This document shows, piece after piece, positions 10,401 to 20,841 of a stretch of 64,000 nucleotides of DNA. The stretch comes from Symbiodinium natans (taxonomy: Eukaryota > Sar > Dinophyceae > Suessiales > Symbiodiniaceae): NCBI GenBank assembly GCA_905221605.1, contig CAJNDS010000085.1, forward strand, positions 171,468 through 235,467. Direction: 5' to 3'. Numbering within the stretch: position 1 is the first letter of the stretch; the number at the start of each line of letters is the position of its first letter. The translations under genes were made by a program, and so were the position numbers. The notes beneath the pieces are model-generated. The model did no database searches. It worked only from the letters and a program-made list of their open reading frames with translations, and had not been told where the DNA came from.

Positions 10401-11010
10401 CTTTCTGACTGTCTATGCTGACGCTGACCCGCACTGACCCCAGGCTCTGAGGTTTGGGGTGCGGTCCTTGAAGGCATGTGGGACGACCTCCGTGCCTCTC
10501 ACTGAACACCAGACACAGGGGAGAATAGGCATCTCCTTGGCTGAAAACGGAGCCCATGCCTCGAAGTTCTTCCTTCCCACGGTCCCGCTTCACCCCAATG
10601 AACCTGCCAGAACAGCAATCAGGCCGTCGGCAAGCTGGAATGATAAGCGCCCTACCTAGGACCTTTTCCGGTCGGCTTGCAGGAACTCACAGGCATCAGA
10701 TAGCATCTTGGCAGCCCCCGATGAGGAAACACGCAATGGACAATAAGACTTCAGCTGATTCGTTGAGGCTGGGGTACCCGCTCGTATGAGTTTGCTTTCA
10801 CTCCTCCAGGACACTGGACAGTGGTGCCCTTCTCCTTGCCTCTCGTCCATGGGTTTGCCCAGTCGTCCTCTAGAACCATGAGGACACATGCAGGCTTTCT
10901 CTTGGTCAACAAGCTTGGTGCTTCTCCTCTGGCCACAAATAGATGCTTCCCCGGTCCAAAGCAAAGGCAAGCACGGCCTTGAATGATGCCATACGATGCC
11001 GCAAGAAGAA
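7480..11010 (-). CDS. FUT8-like fucosyltransferase family protein, multi-exon
   Basis: FUT8/NodZ-type enzymes add alpha-1,6-fucose to N-glycan cores in the Golgi. Pieces appear in the family's order down the minus strand: LRHRMASFKAVLAFALDRG (about 11003-10930), resembling the sugar-nucleotide-binding start of the catalytic domain; a GSDDPAVLEA block (about 8930-8890), the counterpart of the TDDP motif; QKRLGAKQMVIES (about 7880-7840); LLMESDALVCTWTSNW (about 7775-7727); and CRLVDELRMT (from 7585). The 7726-7586 intron is GT-AG and restores the conserved S-N-W-C-R-L sequence. Intervening open stretches (for example 9.5-9.9 kb) may hold more exons or a separate gene. The 5' end, any membrane anchor and the 3' end were not found. 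The call rests on motif order, not on a full-length match. Confidence 0.55.
7586..7726 (-). other. 141-nt GT-AG intron inside the conserved SNWCR motif
   Basis: The exon ends AATTG, the intron starts GTTCC and ends CTGAG, and the next exon begins GTGCCGG. Splicing gives T-S-N-W-C-R-L-V-D-E-L in frame, which matches the fucosyltransferase consensus and supports the gene call. Confidence 0.7.
10180..10265. repeat. Short interspersed GTCAGA/ACACTCAAAC repeats
   Basis: The words GTCAGAC, GACACTCAAAC and TCAGACAGTCAGACACTC recur within about 85 bp. An inverted-sense echo (CTGACTTTCTGACTGTC) occurs at about 10,395. The copies are imperfect, so this looks like a decayed minisatellite. No coding support. 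Confidence 0.45.
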
Positions 11011-13270
11011 TCCATGAGGCTGGGCAGCCGCGGCATGCAGACAAGTCTCGGCGGAAATGTGTATGTTCGAACCCATGCCTGAGCGAAACCTGGGCAACAA
11101 AAGCGAACAAGGAAGGTGGGCTCTCGCTTGTGTCCGTGAGCCATTGGATCTCGAGGCATTCCTATCTGAGTTTGCAGACATGCCATGCTCGACAAAGGAC
11201 TTGCCAGCGCAATCGATCGGAAACTGATGCTCCCTGCAAAGGTTCATTCCTAAAGACGCAGAAATGCCATGACTGAGCAATGGGTGAGCATAGCGCCTTA
11301 GGAAATGCTGTACCCATCCAGTACCTCTGCATCGAAGGCAGAGAAATTACATGTCTGGCAGCGTCTTCTCAGAACTCTGACAATGCTGGCATTCCACGCG
11401 CGCACCATAAAGAGCTTCGCCACCAGAGGCAGCTCGCACTTGCCCGGGCCAACCCTCGGAGACGGGACCAAGCAAGACAGAGTCCAAAAGAAGAGACATA
11501 CGAGAGTAACAAGGGCAACCCCGAGCTGCCCCAATAAACAACCTTGATCCAATCTGCAACCAATGCTCTCGAACAGTTCTGTCTCGCAAACGTGTAAGAA
11601 AAAGAGACCTTCTCAGGCTGTTGAGCCAGCACCTGCACTTGTCTCGGGTGCGCACATCCAGCGGCACATCTACGTTCTGGAACCTCATGACCGTTTTCTC
11701 ATGTTTTCAAGCATTGCATTACGTCATTACGTAGTCATCGACTAACGGCAATGAGAAAATGTGAGACCATGTGAGAAAAATGTGAGAAATGAGCTCCTGA
11801 CTTTGAGCACTTCCGCCCGCCCGCCGACTTTCCAGCATCTGGCACTGATTCATCGACTCCAGCCTTTGCCGAAAAATGTGCTTCGAACCTTCCTCGACGG
11901 ACATGGGCGGAAGAGATGGCTCTGCGGGCACCTGGAAGCATTCGACGAAAGACGTGAAAGACTTCGCGACAGATGAGTGGCCAAGTGGCCCATTTCAAGT
12001 TCCTTGCACTCCCGTTCCTGCTGTATTTGCAAAAGGCCAGACAACGTCCATGCCTGAGTCGTCTCCCCAGCCTCTATGCCTGGAAGGAGTTCATATGGCT
12101 TTCTCAACCAGAAACCCGAACAGCTGGTGCCTGATTGATCCGTCGTTGAAAAAGATGCTGTGGCAGAAGCGTCGCTCCTGAGTTCGCCCAACGTCGTGGA
12201 ATGAAAAAGACGATCAGACACATTTCTGCATGACATTGCTGCACTGCTTGATCCCCATGTCCCGGCCTTCCGCTCTCCTCGACACTGCCGCCTGCTGCAG
12301 GACAAACCCTCAAAAACAATGTCCCACACCATGAACCAAGAGATCAGCAAATGACTGCTAAGTTTCAAGCTATTTTGTGCATCGGGTAGGCAAAGCACGC
12401 CAGTCATGGCGTGCAAGTATCCCATCAAGTACCTGCCCCAAGAGCCAGACACCACTAGTTGCACTAGTGAAGCAGAGAACTAGAGAACACATAAGATTCT
12501 GAACCAGGCCACCCAGCTGACATGGCTGCCAGCAGGCAAATGCCCTGTATACCTGTCCGACAAGGGGGGCTTTCAGCAAGTTGAACACCATCAGCACAAA
12601 AGGAAAGGAACGCGGAGCCGCGGAGTGTTGGGTGACATAATTGAGGTCCATATTTCTCACTCCCGACATCTCAGAAACAGACATCCGTTGGCCTTGACGT
12701 GCCATCCAGATGCATGTCCTCTAGGATGCAATGGATATGGTCCCATCGCTTTTGATGGACCAAACAAGAAGCTCTAGCATAACGAAGCCGCTGAGAGCCA
12801 GGTGGCCGCGTGACTCAACGGAACTGTGGCTGATCTCGAAGAACTTCTGGCACTGCGAAGCACAATCAATTCCAGCTTCTCCACGCCCAGACAAGATTTT
12901 GATTCTTGCACACAGACGTCGCAGCTGAATTTGTGGAAACAGTCCCGCAGCCGTTCGAGCTTCGGGCAAAAGGCAGCTGTGAGGCCATGAGGAAAGGGAC
13001 TTGTCGCCTCTTTGGGCCGCGCATTCCACACTTCGGTGCAACTTTGTAGTGCTAGCAGCCTCTGGCTGTGCTCCGTGACAGGTTGGCGATGACACGCGGC
13101 AACGTCCCGAAAACACAGCACGGGAGGTAGTGGAGTCTAAAGGCTAAAGCATCGGGGTGTTATCTGTATCAATTCTGCCGCTTTCCATTTTGCCACTCAC
13201 CCACTTTCCTCTCACCCTTTTGATTGGTGAAGACGCCGCTGCCATGCCTTGGGCGTCGAGTCTTTCAACT
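11010..13270. other. No confidently supported gene
   Basis: Minus-strand open stretches at 11,369-11,690, 11,850-12,465 and 12,725-13,120 could be 5' exons of the fucosyltransferase-like gene or of another gene, judging by orientation. None shows a motif I recognise, and the plus-strand frames look like shadows. No repeat or RNA gene is visible. Confidence 0.4.
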
Positions 13271-13449
13271 TGCGAGTCTTAGAACTTTGCATGTCTTCGG
13301 CGCTCGGGCTTCAACTGAGGATTTGTGAGGGGTGAGATTCGGCTTTTACAGATTCGGGATTGAAGGGATCTGAGAGCCTCGTAGTTCCTGTGTCCCAAAA
13401 AGGCTGACAAGGCAAGAACCCATGTCCTTGTAATCAAGATGCTGCTTGC

Positions 13450-14806
13450 CTTCCGCCCACTGCCCCTCGTAAGACCGTCCATCTGGCCAAGAAAATTTCC
13501 CTCGGCCTTCCTTCTGATCATTGACGTAGCCTTGCTTGGCAATGTGCAAGACACCATGAACTGGTGCATGATTAACTTATGAGTTGGTGAACATCTGCTG
13601 TGAAGTGGTCAGCTCCTCAAGACAGAAGCATCTCAAGTCCTGATGAACTCTCTCTTGCAGTCCGGCAGCCACCCTCGTAGATCCGTCCATCGGCCCAGCG
13701 GAACTTCCCAACACCATGCATTCGGTTCTTGTCCCACTGGCCTGGTTACAGTCCCAGCAATATATATATATAAATTTTTTTTTTATTATACAATGTCGAA
13801 CAAGATGACATCTGGAAACAAGAACACGGCAGGCATGACCCTCATAGACACGTCCATCTTCCCAGCTGTACTTGCCCTGGCCATGAATATCCTTAGCACA
13901 ACATGCGTAGCACGACTTCCAATCATGTCCAATCGAGCAAACTTGTGAGCGTGTCTGATGTAGCACCATGTACAAAGGTTACAGGCTCTTGCCATACTGC
14001 TGGCCAGCATCATTCTCGTGGAACTGGCCTACTCATGACAGTGGCTGGCCAAGGCGGGCAAGAAAGAGAAGAGAAAGACAACAAAAAGACAAGAAAAACA
14101 CTAGGCGCCTGAATAACTGGACCCATCAGCCCACGTAAAATCACCACGCCCGGACCTCGCAGCAGATCCCAACGAAAGTTGATTTCGTGAGACAAACAGC
14201 GAGCCGAGCACAGCACTTCAGTCCGTTCGAGTAGTCACCGACCTGAATCTAAAGGCTTCATGCTGACAAATTTTCGTGACCCACGAAGTAGTAAGAAAAC
14301 AGGGTGTTGGACGTAACGCGCTCCGTCTGGCCATGTTTCTTCACCAAACCCATGCTGCTTGTCATCCTTCAAGATTGCACATGTCCGTCATGCTAGCACA
14401 AACGGTTGCAATGCCGAACATTCAGTCTGGGATTCCAACTCTCCATTCACCACTAAATTTGGAGCCACTGGCATGGGTGTATGTACCTGGGACTTGCCAT
14501 TATAAGACTTGCACATGGACGCATTGCAGGAAACTTTGGGCTGCAAAACCCACTATCTATCTAGCTGAAGTCCGGCGACCTTGGCCGTGAGCCTTGTCAT
14601 TCATCCAACTTCCTTCATAGATATCACCGTCTGTGTGCTCAAACCGTCCCCAGCCGTGGGCTTTATCATTGGCCCATCGGCCTGCCGTCCAAGCGCTTGT
14701 GCTCAATCGTTGCTCACTGCGGCTTGTCGAAACAAAGGCTTTTCGCCTACGAGCAAAGCATGCAAAACCGAAACTTGCCTTCGTATCGTGCACCATCCGG
14801 CCAGAC
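13450..14806 (-). CDS. MORN-repeat protein, multi-exon
   Basis: MORN repeats (consensus YEGxWxxGxxHGxGxxxxxDG) often link proteins to membranes or scaffold other domains. Exons resolved on the minus strand: 14806-14779 (VWPDGARYE), 14681-14580 ([32 protein letters not shown]), a probable one near 14155-14105 ([13 protein letters not shown]), 13891-13840 ([17 protein letters not shown]), 13741-13673 ([20 protein letters not shown]) and 13530-13450 ([20 protein letters not shown]). Most exon joins fall within the Gly codon after YE, so exons nearly coincide with single repeats. Donors include GT and GC. The connection from 14580 to the next exon is not resolved. Further exons probably exist on both sides. 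No catalytic domain was found, although MORN arrays may precede one. Confidence 0.8.
13761..13796. repeat. AT/T-rich microsatellite in a MORN intron
   Basis: A TATATATATA run followed by about ten T residues and TTATTATA lies inside the intron between 13838 and 13743. Confidence 0.8.
14682..14778 (-). other. 97-nt GC-AG intron in the MORN gene
   Basis: The donor is GAAG|GCAAG and the acceptor GGCAG|GCCGA. Splicing joins RYE-G-RWANDK in frame across a MORN glycine. A similar GAAG|GCAAG donor ends the exon at 13450. Confidence 0.7.
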
Positions 14807-14879
14807 CTACGAGCACACATATGAATGCAATGTGGGAGCAAGAAGAAGAGACTGAGACTGCTAAGGTCGAACCGGCGGC

Positions 14880-15213
14880 CTGCACGCCGTGGCCATGTCT
14901 ATGAGCTCCAAGCCATTCACCCGTGTAGGTGGATCCATTCGGATACCTCGGTTCGATGGCTTGTCCAAATGCGTTGCCGGTTCGAGCTTTTCCCGCAAGA
15001 CATCTGAGCCCGGCCAGTGCGAAATGCCAAGTGCATCCCTGTTGCGTATGGCACGGTCGCTGTTCGACTTGGTTTCCGTCCTCATCATGCCCACAGCTCC
15101 GAATGGTAGACTAAGTGCGAAAAGCTCGGAAAACAACATGTGTGGACATGCGTCCTTCACACCAGGATCTGGAATTTGTGCGTGTACAACCTCCGCCTCT
15201 TCGACATCCATAC
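14880..15213 (-). CDS. Candidate 5' exon(s) of the MORN gene
   Basis: An ATG at about 15213 on the minus strand starts [20 protein letters not shown] donor follows this acidic stretch, and the frame also stays open to about 14,880 (segments such as [20 protein letters not shown]). Codon use looks gene-like and the strand matches the MORN gene directly downstream. There is no MORN repeat here and no splice join I could prove, so it may be a separate small gene. Confidence 0.35.
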
Positions 15214-15259
15214 TGAAGCTGCGGCTGACGCTTGACAAACATCGCAACATTCATCTACA

Positions 15260-17400
15260 CAATCCCTCTTTCCCACCTGGTTGTCTCCATGCGCTTGGCC
15301 TTACACTGCTCGGCATGAACAAGTACAACCAAGAACACGCACCCTCTGCAGGCAAGCGGCAACAAGAAAACATGCGGAGCCTCAGCCACTGCAACTGCGC
15401 AAGTGGGCAACGTTCTTGAATGTGCGGTACAGCTGATTCTCACTTGGTTGCGAACCTTGAAGCGAACTTCTCGGAAAACTCCCATAAAAAGTATCGCGCT
15501 GAGCCAAACATCATGGACATGTTGTAATTATCTCGTGGCTGAATTCCACACAACCGCTCATCTAGCCCAAATGCAAATATCACAACACACACATTCACAT
15601 AGACAGCTGGCAGCTAGCAACAAGTGTTAACACAATCCAAAAACGCAACGACTCGAACAACCTCTAAAGGATCCAGAAAGGTTCGCATCTCGCGCACATT
15701 CCGTTTGTCAGCATACGGGAAACACGTTAGGCAAACATCAAGCAGCGTTGAGTGGGATGACTTAGGAGAGGCTGGGCTGTGCAATAGCACAACCAAGCAA
15801 AGTTTGAGAAAACTTAAAAGACACAAGCCACAAGACATGCAACCAGGGCCCAGCATGCCCAATTCAAGCCATGCTGAACCGAAACGCATGACAAGTTAGA
15901 CAGGTTAATGTTTCACAAATGTTGGCAACTCTCTCGCATACTCCTCTTGCTCACGAAAAAACTTCTCTCCCGGTTGAAGGAAGAATCAAAATGGCTTCGC
16001 CCTAAAGCTCCATGTGCAACGGAGTAGAAAAATAGCTGGGGCAACAACCGTTGGACCAAAAAGCTTACACCAGCTGAAGGAGTGTGTTCCAGCATTCAGA
16101 CCCCATGACCCCTAGAGTCTTGCAGGATTTGCACATTCGGAACATTGCTGACCGACCAAAGCCGTTTCGCTGAGAAAACAACTTGCTGTTGTACAAAAAC
16201 GGCCTACGCTGTGGCGCCTCGGGTCCAGGAGCGGGATTTCGGTGCCGGGCCGGGATTTCGTCGCCATTCCGTTTTTGGCGTTCCACCACCACACCTGATC
16301 CACCGCAGGGGTAGATTACCAACATTGTCATGGACATTTACATTGCAAGAGATCTCGCGTTTTTTGTCGGTTTGGTTCTGGCATCGAGGCAATGTGTTGT
16401 TGACTGGGCAAACTGTTTCACCGCAACCGAGCAGTTTGCCCAGTGGTGCCAATCTGCAAGCTGCACTGCAGGACGGCCAGGCGCACTCTTAATCAAGGCA
16501 CACGTATGCGGAACTGTGATTCGGTATGATGTTACTGTTTTTCTACACGCACCTTTCCCAAGCACTTGTCTCTCAGGCTCGCCAAAACCATGAAAAACGG
16601 TTGCGCAGCATACCCTTTGCATCGAACAGAATGCCGCCCCCAAGAAACAGGTTTGTTGCTTGCGTGTCTCCACAAGCCTGGGACGGCCTATGGAGCGGGT
16701 GTGACCTGGATCCATTGCTTAGGGCTTAATTGCAATATGACTATACTCCGGAAATAAAGCATTGTTCTGAACACGCTTAATGTTTTGAAATGAAATTTTA
16801 CCTCAAGATTTTTTCTTCTTTCTTCCGAGATGACACCCGTTCCAAGTCGCCCACGTGCGCTTCTTTCTTCGCCCACATGCCGTTGCCCTGCTTGCTCTGC
16901 TTAAGCTCACACAGAAAGGCACAGGTATGGAAACTGAGCACCTGTGGTCTCGGTCGGAACATCTATCGCATTTGGTGTTTGGGTCGCAGTTGAAGAAGAT
17001 GCCGCTGGCGCAGCGGGGGTGCTCGGCGGATGTCCATTCGGGGTGGCTTTGGCTTTGGCTCACCTCCTGGAGCAGCCTCCTGGCTGCACTTCCCAGATCC
17101 GGCAAACAAGAGACTTGCCTTTTTCTGCTGTATTTCCGTCCCCTCCTCCTCTTCACCCTCCTTCATATCAGTGTCCGCATCATTCTTCCTCCCTTATTCG
17201 AATCGTCTCCGTCACCACAACTTCCACCGCTTCCCGTCCCGGCCGTCTTGATTCGACATATTTGCATCTTGGGAGCCTGCCATGCATTGCCCTCTCCACC
17301 GTTCGCAAAATGTTTGTGACGAACGTCGTTTGGGCAAATCAAGCTTTGAACTTGGCTTGGAGCCTAACCTAAACATGTGGGTTGTGCGAAGTTATACAAC
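15260..17400. other. No confidently supported gene
   Basis: Two minus-strand stretches look weakly coding: about 15,620-15,720 (KRNVREMRTFLDPLEVVRVV) and about 16,930-17,060 (a short Cys-rich stretch including CDPNTKCDRCSDRDHRC). Neither has a recognisable domain or a proven splice partner. Nothing else stands out. Confidence 0.4.
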
Positions 17401-17407
17401 TTGGGAC

Positions 17408-17572
17408 TATGCAGGAAACCCTTCGGAAACCTTTGCGAAACCTACCTGGGAAACCTTTGAAAAACCTTTGGGAGAATCTTGGAAAACGCTTAAAAGTATC
17501 TTGGCAAACCCCTGGCGAAATCTGCACCGTCGGAAACCCTTGCGAAACTTACGGGAAACCTGCAGGAAACAC
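17408..17572. repeat. Degenerate tandem of GGAAACC(C/T)TT
   Basis: The phrase GGAAACCCTT/GGAAACCTTTG recurs about ten times, with spacings of roughly 12-24 bp and many point changes. It resembles an old minisatellite. The open frame through it is a consequence of the repeat. Confidence 0.6.
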
Positions 17573-17760
17573 AAGTGACGCAGGTGGAAAAAACAAGGAG
17601 AAGCTAGGACAAGGTTTCGCAATCCTGCTTTTTTTGGCTCCAAAAACCCCAAAGGAACGGTGTCCTGCCGCGTTCTGCACGGCGCAAAATTTCACCTGTC
17701 CAGAAGGGTTTCAACCTGAGATTGGAGTAGTAGCAGCTGTCATAGTAGCCAGTAGCCGCG

Positions 17761-17816
17761 GTCGTCGCGGCCGTCGTGCCTGTTTTGGCCGTCGTCGCCG
17801 TCGTCGACGCAGCCGC

Positions 17817-17849
<33 letters not shown>

Positions 17850-17850
17850 T
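17761..17850. repeat. (CGTCGC)n-type GC-rich simple repeat
   Basis: An interrupted run of GTC/GCC triplets, ending in about four clean CGTCGC units. It abuts the AAT-type array directly, giving a sharp GC-to-AT switch at about 17,855. Confidence 0.85.
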
Positions 17851-17857
17851 AACAAAC

Positions 17858-18600
17858 GTAATATGAATTTTAGTAATACTAATAATAGTAATAATACTAA
17901 TAATTATAATAATAATAATAAGAATTGTAATAATCATAGCAATAGCAATAGCAATAGCAATAGTAATAGCAATAGCAACAATAATTGTAATAGTAATGGT
18001 AATAGTAATAGTTATAGTAATAGTAATAGTGATGGTAATGGTAATAATAATAGTAATAGTAACAGTAATAGTAATAGTAGTAATAATAGTAATAATAATA
18101 ATAATAGTAATAATAATAATAATAGTAATAGTAATAATAATAAGAAAATAGTAAAAAATAATAACAATAATAATAAAATGAGATTAGTAATAGTGATAGT
18201 AAAGTAATAAGAGTAATAGTAATAAGATAATAGTAATAATATAATAAAATTAAAAATGAAAAAAATAGGGTAATAGTAATAAAAATCATTATAATCATAA
18301 TATAATAGTAATAAGATATAATAAGAATAAGAATCACTAAATAGTAATTGTAATAGTAAAAGTAATAATAAAAATAATAATAATAATAATAACAAGTAAA
18401 AATAGGAGTAATAATAATAAAAATAAAAATAATAATAGTAATTGTAATAATAATAATAACAATAATAATATTTTTAACAAGTAAAAATATGAGTAATAAT
18501 CATAAAAATATGCATGATGATAGCAATTGTAATAATAATAATAATAATAATAACAATAATAATAATAATAACAATACTGATAATAAGAATAATAATAGGT
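17858..18600. repeat. About 740-bp triplet array of AAT/AGT/AAC
   Basis: Nearly uninterrupted trinucleotide repeats of AAT with AGT, AGC, AAC and GGT variants, broken by short irregular patches (about 18,200-18,340). The plus strand reads as poly-Asn/Ser and the minus strand as poly-Tyr/Leu. Neither is a credible protein. Confidence 0.95.
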
Positions 18601-18904
18601 TTGAGATCTCTAAGTCCGTATGCGTCCAAGCTTACCAAAGAATTCTGAGTGAAATGTTCCAGCGAATATATCGCATTCATCAGAATATCCAATGTCGAAA
18701 AAAGGGGAATATCGCAGAAGCTCAATTCAGTACCCTCTTTTGTTTCTCGATGAAATGGCGGATCACAAAACGCAAGACCACCCGAAAGAAGGGATTGGCG
18801 ATCATGCTCAAAACGTTCTGCACGAAAGCGATTCAACGTGGCAACTTACCAGCTGCCAAGAACCGAAGAGCAGAAAAGCACGATAACACCAAAATCGGAT
18901 AAAG
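18599..18904. repeat. Direct repeat copy A (long form)
   Basis: Starts GTTTGAGATCTCTAAGTCC and ends near AAAATCGGATAAA. It matches copy B at 19154-19370 with only a few substitutions, but carries an extra block of about 89 nt after GTTCCAGC. It begins exactly where the triplet array ends. Gene content is unknown. Confidence 0.85.
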
Positions 18905-19153
18905 GGGTCGAGACTCCCACGACCTACATGGCTGGTGCATGGAGATGGATGGTGGGTGACACAAAACCGGAAGAAAGTAGCTTGAACAGCTGACAGCTTC
19001 AAATGAAAGCGAAATGCCGAGCTTGCAAAATTTCGTTCCCTGAAACAGGAAAACGGTTCAGCGAGGAAAACTCGGAAATCAGTTCGCAGAAAAACATTGA
19101 AGCATGTCTTCCGGGCTTCAGACCCCAAACAGCCGCGTTAGAAACACAAAGCC

Positions 19154-19370
19154 GTTTGAGATCTCTAAGTCCGTATGCGTCGAGCTGACCAAAGAATTCT
19201 GAGTGAAATGTTCCAGCAAATGGCGGATCACAAAACGCAAGACCACCCGAAAGAAACGATTGGCGATCATGCTCAAAACGTTCTGCACGAAAGCGATTCA
19301 ACGTGGCAACTTACCAGCTGCCAAGAACCGAAGAGCAGAAAAGCACGATAACACCAAAATCGGATAAAAA
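19154..19370. repeat. Direct repeat copy B (short form)
   Basis: Same orientation as copy A, about 555 bp downstream, lacking the internal 89-nt block. The sequence after the copies diverges except for a short GAGACTCCCA/AAGACTCCCA similarity. This could be a dispersed non-autonomous element or a local segmental duplication. No terminal inverted repeats or target duplications were identified. Confidence 0.85.
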
Positions 19371-20062
19371 GTTTAAGACTCCCAAAAGTACTCGTTTCAC
19401 GACCCGCAGGGGAATTCGACCCCAAATATCCCATTCGAGAAACAGGTACAGAAGAGCAGGACCGCGCAATATTCCATCTTTTCTCACGCAGAAGCACTGT
19501 TAGTCTGCAAAGGCTCGGAAGACAGCGGGTCAGTGCCAGGGAAACAAGAGAACGCGGCCTTGAGGTCGAAGTGAGCCACAGGAGGCTGAGCGGTCAGCAA
19601 AGGCCGGACCAGCTTGAAAGATGAAGCAAGAGAGGACAGCTGCAAGAGCTGGCACAGAGCTGAGTCCTTTCTCGGCGACTGCTTCAGCTCCCGAGTTGTT
19701 AGAACGAAGGCAAACACAAAGTGGTTCTCGGCAAGAGGGAAGCGAATCGTGGATGCACCACAGGAGAAGCTCCAAGGCTGATATGTGGGCCTGCAAAGGC
19801 AGAGAAGAGAGGCAGATGTTCAGCCGACCAGTGCAAGAAGAACCACCAAGACACCTCTGAAGACCAGGTGACGCAACCTCCCAGACCACACCCCAGATCG
19901 TCAGCAAACGCGTCAGCCTCAGCGACTGAGGGCAGCACAGAAGGTGAGCGAAGACTGAAGATGAAGGGAGTGTCTGCCAGCAATGCCATTACGACTCGGC
20001 TGCTTTGCGAGCATCGTCATTGATCTCGCGAAAAGGATGATCAGGCATGCGCACTTCAACCC
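19371..20062. other. No supported gene
   Basis: Overlapping short open frames on both strands at 19,500-20,020 are not supported by motifs. The interval ends at the target duplication of the copia element. Confidence 0.5.
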
Positions 20063-20067
20063 ACAAA
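20063..20067. other. Left target-site duplication (ACAAA)
   Basis: Identical to the 5 bp immediately after the 3' LTR at 29865-29869. A 5-bp match alone could be chance, but both copies sit exactly at the LTR limits. Confidence 0.7.
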
Positions 20068-20221
20068 TGTGGAAGATTTTGGCTGATCAGTGATGTTTTT
20101 GTCATGTTTTGGATCAGCTTGTGTGGGTTTGTTTTGCTTCGAAGTGATTGGGAATTCGTGTGATCCCATCCTCGATGGTTTATGCCTCGTATGATTTCCT
20201 TGTGTGTTTTTCCCAATACGC

Positions 20222-20229
20222 TATTTAAA
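20222..20229 (+). promoter_or_regulatory. TATA-like box in the 5' LTR (TATTTAAA)
   Basis: The same octamer occurs in the 3' LTR at 29656-29663. A promoter role is inferred. Dinoflagellate nuclear genes generally lack canonical TATA boxes, so an LTR keeping one is only suggestive. Confidence 0.4.
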
Positions 20230-20243
20230 GTGCACTTCGTGAC

Positions 20244-20255
20244 TTTTGGCTCAAG
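20244..20255 (+). promoter_or_regulatory. 12-nt match to the 3' end of the dinoflagellate spliced leader (5' LTR)
   Basis: TTTTGGCTCAAG is identical to the last 12 nt of the dinoflagellate spliced leader, which ends ATTTTGGCTCAAG. The same 12-mer is at 29750-29761 in the 3' LTR. The upstream part of the leader is not preserved. Confidence 0.5.
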
Positions 20256-20350
20256 TGGCTCTGACTGTGAAAAAGAGAGAGTTGTCTACACTTGTGTGAG
20301 AGGTCAGGGTTCGTGCTTTCAAGGAACACAGGGACCTTCGGTTTTACACG

Positions 20351-20364
20351 TGGTAGCGGAGCTT
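20351..20364 (+). other. Primer binding site, initiator-Met tRNA type
   Basis: TGGTAGCGGAGCTTG directly abuts the 5' LTR. It closely resembles the TGGTATCAGAGC site used by many copia elements to bind the 3' end of initiator methionine tRNA. Confidence 0.75.
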
Positions 20365-20841
20365 GTGCCTTGTGGTACGAGCCCGTGTATTGTCTGTCAG
20401 GACTCTGTGAGTGCCTGGAGGCAAGTTTGGGTTTGGAGCCCAGACTGCCAGTGGACCGGAATCTCTTGTACTCGGACCGTGTCTGTGAGTACCGGGAAGC
20501 CTATCCTGTGAGGAGGCGGATCCGGACTCATCAGGCTTGGAAGCAGTTGGTTTAGCGGCTGTTGAGGCACTTTGGAGCCCGGGCAAGGTGGTTTGTCTGG
20601 AACTGGATTGGTTGTGACCGATCTTGGAGGAATACGGTGCTTGGTAGAGTAGAACTAAGGTTCTTCAGGAGCCTGGACCATCTGGTGTTGGTGAGAGAAT
20701 TTTCGCCAGAAGACGTTGTGGAGAGACTGCAGGCTGGAGCCGAGTTCAGGAACTATGTTGAATACATCCCCACGACATACCAGTGGAGCTCATGTGAGGA
20801 GTCCAAGAGGTGGACGAGAGCGTGGAAGCTCTGTGCCCATC
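20365..20841 (+). other. Untranslated leader of the copia element
   Basis: About 480 bp between the primer site and the proposed gag start. It holds no separate gene. The frame is open upstream from about 20716, but without an obvious better start. Confidence 0.6.

Larger units (their letters stand above)
20068..20350 (+). repeat. 5' LTR (about 283 bp)
   Basis: Aligns with the 3' LTR from TGGAAGATT to the final CACG. In the first 120 aligned bases I count about five substitutions. It lacks 73 bp present in the 3' LTR between two GTG words (junction about 20,230-20,233), plus about 12 bp at the palindrome and about 8 bp near 20,328. The short form probably arose by deletion between the GTG microhomologies. 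Confidence 0.9.

Noticed and set aside
17776-18395. Long frames encoding poly-Asn/Ser (plus) and poly-Tyr/Leu (minus)
   Set aside because: They are direct translations of the AAT/AGT/AAC triplet array, with no independent coding signal.
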